Shown here: positions 6,395 through 10,426 of the stretch, in pieces
How positions within the stretch are numbered: the first letter of the stretch is position 1
How the letters are laid out: each line of letters starts with the position of its first letter
Assembly: GCA_045579055.1 (NCBI GenBank)
Contig: JAZNLK010000142.1
Span: 1 to 10,426, forward strand
From: SIG440 sp045579055
Lineage (GTDB): Bacteria; Bacillota; Clostridia; Monoglobales; Monoglobaceae
DNA: 10,426 nucleotides
Reading direction: 5' to 3'
Program-made: the position numbers and the translations under genes
The notes under the pieces: generated by a model
What the model saw: the letters and a program-made list of their open reading frames with translations, nothing else
Databases searched by the model: none
Told to the model about the DNA's origin: nothing

Positions 6395-7279
6395 ATGGAA
6401 AAACTTAAAAGAGGTTTTTATACCGCAATGGGCACACCCCTTGACAAGGACGGCAACGTAGTTGCAGAGTCATTGGCAAAAGAAATCGATATGCAGATTG
6501 CCGCAGGTGCAAGCGGTCTTCTTCTCATGGGAAGTATGGGTATTGAGTCTGCAATTAAAAATTCAGCTTACAAAGAAGCTGTTCGTGTTGCTGTTGAAGC
6601 AACAAAGAAAAGAGTTCCCCTCTTTGTTGGTGCAATGGACAACTCAATTGAAAGAGTTAAGGACAGAATTGATATGATCAAAGAATATGACTTTGATGCA
6701 GTTGTTCTCACAACTCCTTTCTACAGTGCATATCCCGATGCTGAAAACGTAAACTTTTTCGAAAAGATTGCTGACTACTCACCAAAGCCTGTATTCCTTT
6801 ACGACCTTGCAGTAGTTACAAAGCAGAAGATTACATATCCCATGGTTCAGCAGCTTGCAAAACATCCCAACATCAAGGGTATCAAATCAGGTGACATTGT
6901 TCTTGCACGTCAGGTAAAGAACAACATGCCTGACTTCGAATTCCTCTTCAGTAACATTGATATTTTCGACGTTGCAATTTCTTATGGAATCGACAAGGTT
7001 CTTGATGGTATGTTCAGTTCAACACCTGCAAACTCAAAGAAGTTTATCGAAGCTGCTTGGGCTGGTGATATGGAAACATGCAAGAACGCTCTTGATAACA
7101 TTCTTGCTTTCCGTGATTTCTATATCACACAGAAAGGTACACTTCTTGCTACATTCTCAGAATCAATGAACCTCCTCGGTATGGACGGTATTTTCTGCAA
7201 CGACTACACCTATCACGGTGATGATGCTGAAAGAATTGCAAATACAAAGGCATTTATGCAGAAGATTGGCGAGCTTTAA
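6395..7279 (+). CDS. DapA/N-acetylneuraminate lyase superfamily aldolase
   Basis: This 294-residue class I aldolase-type protein has the length usual for the dihydrodipicolinate synthase/N-acetylneuraminate lyase family. These TIM-barrel enzymes form a Schiff base with pyruvate-like keto acids. Seen: the Schiff-base Lys164 in GIKSGD and the catalytic Tyr136 in VFLYD. The keto-acid-binding loop reads GSMGIES (46-52) rather than the usual GTTGE, which argues against lysine-pathway DapA and for an unassigned member of the family. The open frame extends upstream to 6329, but AAGGTGAT at 6381-6388, about 7 nt from ATG 6395, and the normal family start (KRGFYTAMGTP) fix the shorter form. It is transcribed alone, divergent from the AraC gene, and ends at a strong terminator. 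Likely role: cleavage or condensation of a 2-keto acid in the pathway run by the neighbouring hydrolases. Confidence 0.9.
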   Translation: MEKLKRGFYTAMGTPLDKDGNVVAESLAKEIDMQIAAGASGLLLMGSMGIESAIKNSAYKEAVRVAVEATKKRVPLFVGAMDNSIERVKDRIDMIKEYDFDAVVLTTPFYSAYPDAENVNFFEKIADYSPKPVFLYDLAVVTKQKITYPMVQQLAKHPNIKGIKSGDIVLARQVKNNMPDFEFLFSNIDIFDVAISYGIDKVLDGMFSSTPANSKKFIEAAWAGDMETCKNALDNILAFRDFYITQKGTLLATFSESMNLLGMDGIFCNDYTYHGDDAERIANTKAFMQKIGEL

Positions 7280-7296
7280 TTCAGTAAGTATTATGC

Positions 7297-7329
7297 AAAA
7301 AAACAACCGACGAAGTCGGTTGTTTTTTT
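7297..7329. terminator. Bidirectional intrinsic terminator
   Basis: A perfect 15-bp stem (7297-7311 with 7315-7329, core AACAACCGAC) closes on a GAA triloop, flanked by A7 on the left and T7 on the right. It therefore works as a hairpin plus U-tract in both directions. It lies between the convergent lyase gene (stop at 7279) and aldo/keto reductase gene (stop at 7338) and should end both transcripts. Confidence 0.92.
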
Positions 7330-7337
7330 GTTTAAAT

Positions 7338-8318
7338 TTATGAATTTGCAGGTTTATATCTTTCTTCCCACATCCAGGGCGAAATAACAAATGGATCAAG
7401 ATCCTTGAATTCATCAAGGATTTTTGAAAGAACATCATCCGAAAGCTTTGGTGTGTTGAACATTTCAACATTCTGAATTACCTGTTCAGGAGTTTCACTG
7501 CCCACAACAAGTGAATCAACACCAACTGTATCACGTATAAATGAAAGTGCAAGTTCAGCAACAGAAATACCCAATTCAGCCGCAAACTTATGAACCTTTT
7601 CAACTTCAGGCCAAACTTTTTTATACATTTCTTCGAGCTTCAGTTTTGGTGCATTGGGATTCTGAACTAGGAAATCTTCCTTCTTTCTGAAAAACAATCC
7701 CTGAAGGTAAACGCTGCGAACAAACACTGCAATGCCGGCATCAGACATTTTTTTAACTATACCGTTTCTGATGATTTTGTTGTCAAGAATGTTCATAGGT
7801 ATCTGAATTGCATCAAAACCGCCTGATTCTATGATTCTCTCAATCTCATCCTTATTGGACATTGAAATACCGGCATTTACTATTAAGCCCTCTTTTTTCA
7901 GTTCATTGAGTGCATCAATAAGTTTGTCACCGTAATCAATGAAGTTTCTTTCGGTGTGACTCATAAAAATCGGAATTCTGTCGATTGAAAGTTTCTTTGC
8001 AGATGCAAGTGCAAACTCCTTCAATGACTTGTAAATATCCTTTGAAGTTTCTTCTGTCACCTTAAACTTTGTGCAGATGTCAAAATGCTTATCCGGATGT
8101 GTCTGAAGATATTTTCCGATTACTTCTTCACTGTTGCCGTAATCATCAGAAGTATCCAGAATGGTTACGCCACCTTCATACGCTGCATCAAGAATTGCAA
8201 AGCTTTTTTCTTCAGTAGGCTTTCCGGCACTGTTGTTTACACCATAGCTCCTGCCAAGCTGAACAGTACCAAGTGTCATTTTTGAAATATCAAGACCGTT
8301 TTTTGAAATAATATCCAT
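7338..8318 (-). CDS. Aldo/keto reductase family oxidoreductase
   Basis: This 326-residue NAD(P)H-dependent oxidoreductase is of normal length for the aldo/keto reductase superfamily, a cytoplasmic TIM-barrel fold. The catalytic tetrad is visible: Asp55 and Tyr60 in LDTSDDYG, Lys84 in CTKFK, His121 in MSHTERN. The start LGTVQLGRSYGVNN and the late cofactor-binding segment VVGSETPEQV (near 270) match subgroups that include sugar and inositol-type dehydrogenases. The substrate cannot be read; a reduction of a sugar-derived aldehyde or ketone, or the reverse oxidation, is likely. It is the second gene of an operon, 12 bp after the SDR gene, with GGAGAG 6 nt before its ATG. Its expression should follow the operator upstream of the SDR gene. 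The C-terminal residues (about 308-326) are rich in aromatics, including a W-M-W-E-E-R-Y run. Confidence 0.93.
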   Translation of the reverse strand: MDIISKNGLDISKMTLGTVQLGRSYGVNNSAGKPTEEKSFAILDAAYEGGVTILDTSDDYGNSEEVIGKYLQTHPDKHFDICTKFKVTEETSKDIYKSLKEFALASAKKLSIDRIPIFMSHTERNFIDYGDKLIDALNELKKEGLIVNAGISMSNKDEIERIIESGGFDAIQIPMNILDNKIIRNGIVKKMSDAGIAVFVRSVYLQGLFFRKKEDFLVQNPNAPKLKLEEMYKKVWPEVEKVHKFAAELGISVAELALSFIRDTVGVDSLVVGSETPEQVIQNVEMFNTPKLSDDVLSKILDEFKDLDPFVISPWMWEERYKPANS

Positions 8319-8330
8319 TTTTTTCTCTCC

Positions 8331-9125
8331 TTATTTTGCTGTATATCCGCCGTCAACAGGAATAACTGTACCTGTCATATATGCAGATGCATCAGATGCA
8401 AGGAACACAAGAACACCCATAATATCCTTGTCGTTTGCCATTCTTCCAAGACATGTAGACTTATTGTATCTTTCAACAAACAAATCATGCTGACTGCCGT
8501 CATAAAGACCACCAAGTTCAAGAACATTACATCTTACGCCGAATTTTCCATAATTTGAAGCAATATAACGTGTGTAATTTGTCATACCGCCTTTTGTATA
8601 GAAATAGTCAGGGGCAACACCCTTGGAATTCATGCCTGTACCTTCATAAAGCGAATAGTCAGGACCAAGCATACCCATATATGAGCCAATGTTTATAATT
8701 GAACCGCTTCCTGCCTTGCACATTTCATTACCAAAAGCACGTGTAATAATGAACAAGCCTGTTGCATTGATTCTCATACTCTTTTCCCAGTTCTCAGCTG
8801 TATCGAGATAACCGTCTTTCATTGTTCTTGCAACAGAGTTATTTACAAGAATATCAACCTTACCTTCTTTTTCATAAATTCTGTCACGAAGAGCAAGAAT
8901 GCTTTCTTCACAGCCTAAATCAAGAGATTCGGCATAAACTTCGTACCCTTCATCACGAAGACCTTTCGCAACAACCTCATTAGCCTCAACATTACGTGAT
9001 GCCATATATACTTTTGCACCTGCCATTGCAAGTGCCCTCACCAACTGTTTGCCGTAAAGACCTGCACCGCCGCTTATTACAGCAACTTTTCCATCCAAAT
9101 AAAATGTTTTCATAAATTCATTCAT
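8331..9125 (-). CDS. SDR family NAD(P)-dependent oxidoreductase
   Basis: This 264-residue classical short-chain dehydrogenase/reductase has a Rossmann nucleotide-binding loop SGGAGLYG (18-25), NNS at 95-97 (usually NNAG), catalytic Asn120, Ser148 and the Y-x3-K pair Tyr174/Lys178, and the usual tail TGTVIPVDGGYTA. The stretch between Ser148 and Tyr174 is about 12 residues longer than in a typical member and contains G-P-D-Y-S-L-Y-E-G, which may shape the substrate pocket. The closest-looking relatives are gluconate 5-dehydrogenase-like sugar-acid dehydrogenases, but this is an impression. The ATG at 9125 has GGAGGT 7 nt upstream. It is the first gene of a two-gene operon with the aldo/keto reductase. 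Its promoter is covered by palindromic operators, so it is probably repressed until a ligand appears. Confidence 0.93.
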   Translation of the reverse strand: MNEFMKTFYLDGKVAVISGGAGLYGKQLVRALAMAGAKVYMASRNVEANEVVAKGLRDEGYEVYAESLDLGCEESILALRDRIYEKEGKVDILVNNSVARTMKDGYLDTAENWEKSMRINATGLFIITRAFGNEMCKAGSGSIINIGSYMGMLGPDYSLYEGTGMNSKGVAPDYFYTKGGMTNYTRYIASNYGKFGVRCNVLELGGLYDGSQHDLFVERYNKSTCLGRMANDKDIMGVLVFLASDASAYMTGTVIPVDGGYTAK

Positions 9126-9160
9126 AACAAAAACCTCCGTTCTGTTTTATAAGTTTATTT

Positions 9161-9184
9161 TAGCACCGGGTGCTATTATAGCAC
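9161..9184 (-). promoter_or_regulatory. Overlapping palindromic operators on the SDR promoter
   Basis: Two perfect 15-bp palindromes overlap: TAGCACCGGGTGCTA (9161-9175) and GTGCTATTATAGCAC (9170-9184). Together they give three TAGCAC half-sites in alternating orientation, 9 bp apart. The minus-strand -10 TATAAT (9175-9180) lies in the second palindrome, so a bound protein would block RNA polymerase. There is no good -35 at 16-18 bp (TATGTC at 17 bp). No repressor gene for this site is visible in the window. Confidence 0.75.
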
Positions 9185-9231
9185 AATTGCTTTAAAAGAC
9201 ATAAAAAAAATAAAATGTCTAAATTTTCCAC

Positions 9232-9268
9232 ATAAAAAGTCAGGTCAAGATTTGACCTGACTTTTTAT
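9232..9268 (-). terminator. Terminator after the 361-aa gene
   Basis: A 17-bp perfect stem (9232-9248 with 9252-9268, core AAGTCAGGTCAA) around a GAT loop has A/T-rich ends giving a T5 run on the exit side. It starts 8 bp past the stop of the minus-strand gene at 9277 and shields the SDR promoter from read-through. Confidence 0.88.
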
Positions 9269-9276
9269 CTTAAATT

Positions 9277-10362
9277 TCAGAAACCCAACTGCATAAGGAT
9301 TAATTGCAGTTCTTTGTCTTCAGTTCCGCATTCTGCATCTTTGGTAACGGGAACAAAACACTCCATATCCTGCCATGCAAAAACTTTAAATGTGGGATTT
9401 ACATTTTCAATTGTCGCAACAGGAATATCTGTCAAATTGATTCTGTAAGCGTCATATGCAACAATATCATCAGTAATATTTATTGTCTTTGACCCACTGA
9501 ACACGTTATCACTATATGCGCCACCAATAACCACGAAGTCATCGGTCAAAGCCACATCATCATTCAGAAAATCAACCGTAATCGATGCATTTTCACCTTC
9601 GATTGAATGTTCAATAATATCAAGAACTTTACCGTTGTACACTCTGATGTTTTTGAGTCTTATCCCTGCATCAAATGTGTCTGACATCTTGAATCTGAGT
9701 CCGTTATATCCTGTTGTTTTCACCATCGGCAAGTCTTCGAATATGGCTTCAACATTACCTTCAGCATCCGCACGGTATAGCGAAATCTTATTCTTTGTTA
9801 TCTTTGAACTGTCATGGACATAAGGAGCTTCTTCTGTTATTGTAACCTTTCCGTAGAATCTGTACCAGCTGTCTTCCTTAACATTCATAACCGCCTTAAC
9901 GGAATCGGTAAGATTCGAAGTAATTCTTGACTGTTCAATGGTAAATGTCTGACAATAGTCCTCACCACCAATTGTGAACACCGTGGGAATATCATCGTCC
10001 ATTCTCATATAATCGAAGGAATAGATATAATCCACATTTGGCATATCAACAACATTATTGATGTATTCATAATTTCCGGATGCTCTCTTATATGTTTTAA
10101 TGTCAATTTTCTTGAAACAAACTTTTGTGTTATTCATAGTGTTCATAAACTTGATTTGTGGTTCAGTAACTTTTTGTCCTACTGTAAACATCTGGTCAAG
10201 TGCAACACCAATCCAGTCTGTCTCCTCAGCCTTCTTCACATACATTGAAACAGAAGTCCGTGCCTGACCGTTTTCATCATATCCCATAACATTTGACTTA
10301 ACGTATGTATAAAGCAAATCCCAATCTTGCTTATCTTTTTCGGTCATTTTCTTCTTCGCCAT
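9277..10362 (-). CDS. Hypothetical protein, predicted beta-rich
   Basis: This 361-residue protein has no recognised function. The first ~30 residues (MAKKK start, then D-W-D-L-L-Y-x-Y-V-K-x-x-V-M-G-Y-D) form a charged helical segment that I associate with N-termini of uncharacterised clostridial proteins; there is no signal peptide. From about residue 110 the sequence has the alternating pattern of beta strands: DYIYSFDYMRM, SWYRFYGKVTIT, GLRFKMS, IRLKNIRVYNGKV. That pattern recalls the jelly-roll domains of carbohydrate-active and surface proteins. The end (about 315-340, VNPTFKVFAWQDMECFVPVT) resembles a segment seen near the C-termini of clostridial surface proteins. The mix of a cytoplasmic-looking start with extracellular-looking beta domains is odd. 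The ribosome binding site before ATG 10362 is weak (GATGTGAG). It is a single-gene unit with its own terminator, so a link to the adjacent operons is not shown. Confidence 0.82.
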   Translation of the reverse strand: MAKKKMTEKDKQDWDLLYTYVKSNVMGYDENGQARTSVSMYVKKAEETDWIGVALDQMFTVGQKVTEPQIKFMNTMNNTKVCFKKIDIKTYKRASGNYEYINNVVDMPNVDYIYSFDYMRMDDDIPTVFTIGGEDYCQTFTIEQSRITSNLTDSVKAVMNVKEDSWYRFYGKVTITEEAPYVHDSSKITKNKISLYRADAEGNVEAIFEDLPMVKTTGYNGLRFKMSDTFDAGIRLKNIRVYNGKVLDIIEHSIEGENASITVDFLNDDVALTDDFVVIGGAYSDNVFSGSKTINITDDIVAYDAYRINLTDIPVATIENVNPTFKVFAWQDMECFVPVTKDAECGTEDKELQLILMQLGF

Positions 10363-10381
10363 ATTCTCACATCCATTCTAT

Positions 10382-10426
10382 ATTATATTTTACCTTTATA
10401 CCCCTAAGATAATATATCAAAGGGGT
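10382..10426 (-). promoter_or_regulatory. Candidate promoter and edge hairpin of the 361-aa gene
   Basis: A perfect minus-strand TATAAT (10382-10387) lies about 20 bp before the ATG; the -35 position (ATCTTA, 17 bp) is poor. Upstream, ACCCCT (10400-10405) and AGGGGT (10421-10426) form an inverted repeat with an inner GATA/TATC pair. The repeat runs into the window edge, so it may be an operator or the terminator of a gene outside. Confidence 0.35.

Noticed and set aside
6395..7279. Calling the gene dapA of lysine biosynthesis or nanA
   Set aside because: The substrate loop is atypical, and no lysine or sialic acid pathway gene is nearby. Only superfamily assignment is supported.
7163..7471. 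102-residue minus-strand open frame across the terminator
   Set aside because: It spans the bidirectional terminator and overlaps two solid genes; no ribosome binding site was seen.
9161..9184. Reading the palindromes as an intrinsic terminator
   Set aside because: The arms allow only about 6 bp with a tiny loop, there is no T-run, and the site overlaps a promoter -10, so a protein-binding operator fits better.
9197..9220. AGACAT/ATGTCT inverted repeat upstream of the SDR promoter
   Set aside because: It has only 6 bp per arm in very AT-rich DNA with a 12-bp spacer; too likely by chance to list as a site.

Overview
The window reads as an accessory metabolic locus from a low-GC, Gram-positive-type anaerobe, most likely an uncultured gut Clostridia (Firmicutes/Bacillota). 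The evidence is the AT-rich base composition, the strong GGAGG-type ribosome binding sites, compact operons with 12-30 bp gaps, TTG start usage, and protein styles (AraC regulator with cupin sensor, DapA-superfamily lyase, aldo/keto reductase, SDR) typical of such genomes. The species cannot be named from the sequence. No RNA gene, CRISPR array, insertion sequence or phage gene was seen.

Layout. Positions 71-6191 hold a minus-strand gene train. Read 5' to 3' it contains an AraC-family regulator (5280-6191), three tandem paralogs of the neutral/alkaline ceramidase N-terminal-domain family (3905-5257, 2449-3801, 1032-2348), and a cysteine-rich two-part protein of unknown function (71-1003). Two intergenic gaps inside the train carry signals: a perfect 17-bp inverted repeat at 3843-3882 and candidate internal promoters at 2380-2435. 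A hairpin at 29-65 probably ends the train. Divergent from the regulator, on the plus strand, is a DapA/N-acetylneuraminate-lyase superfamily gene (6395-7279). The roughly 200-bp space between them has a perfect TATAAT for each direction and an 8-bp inverted repeat, which fits shared control by the AraC protein.

A perfect bidirectional terminator (7297-7329) separates that lyase from a convergent minus-strand operon of an SDR oxidoreductase (8331-9125) followed by an aldo/keto reductase (7338-8318). The SDR promoter is overlaid by two overlapping 15-bp palindromes made of three TAGCAC half-sites, a strong repressor-operator candidate. Furthest right is a minus-strand gene for a predicted beta-rich protein of unknown function (9277-10362) with its own terminator (9232-9268).

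How it may work together (inference). An AraC-type sensor of a small ligand controls cytoplasmic ceramidase-fold hydrolases and a keto-acid aldolase; nearby reductases could process the carbonyl products. This resembles a catabolic island for an N-acylated or sugar-acid-like compound. The substrate is not readable from sequence. The ceramidase-like proteins keep the zinc-site residues but have Asn at the position where true neutral ceramidases carry the catalytic Ser, so a ceramidase reaction should not be assumed.
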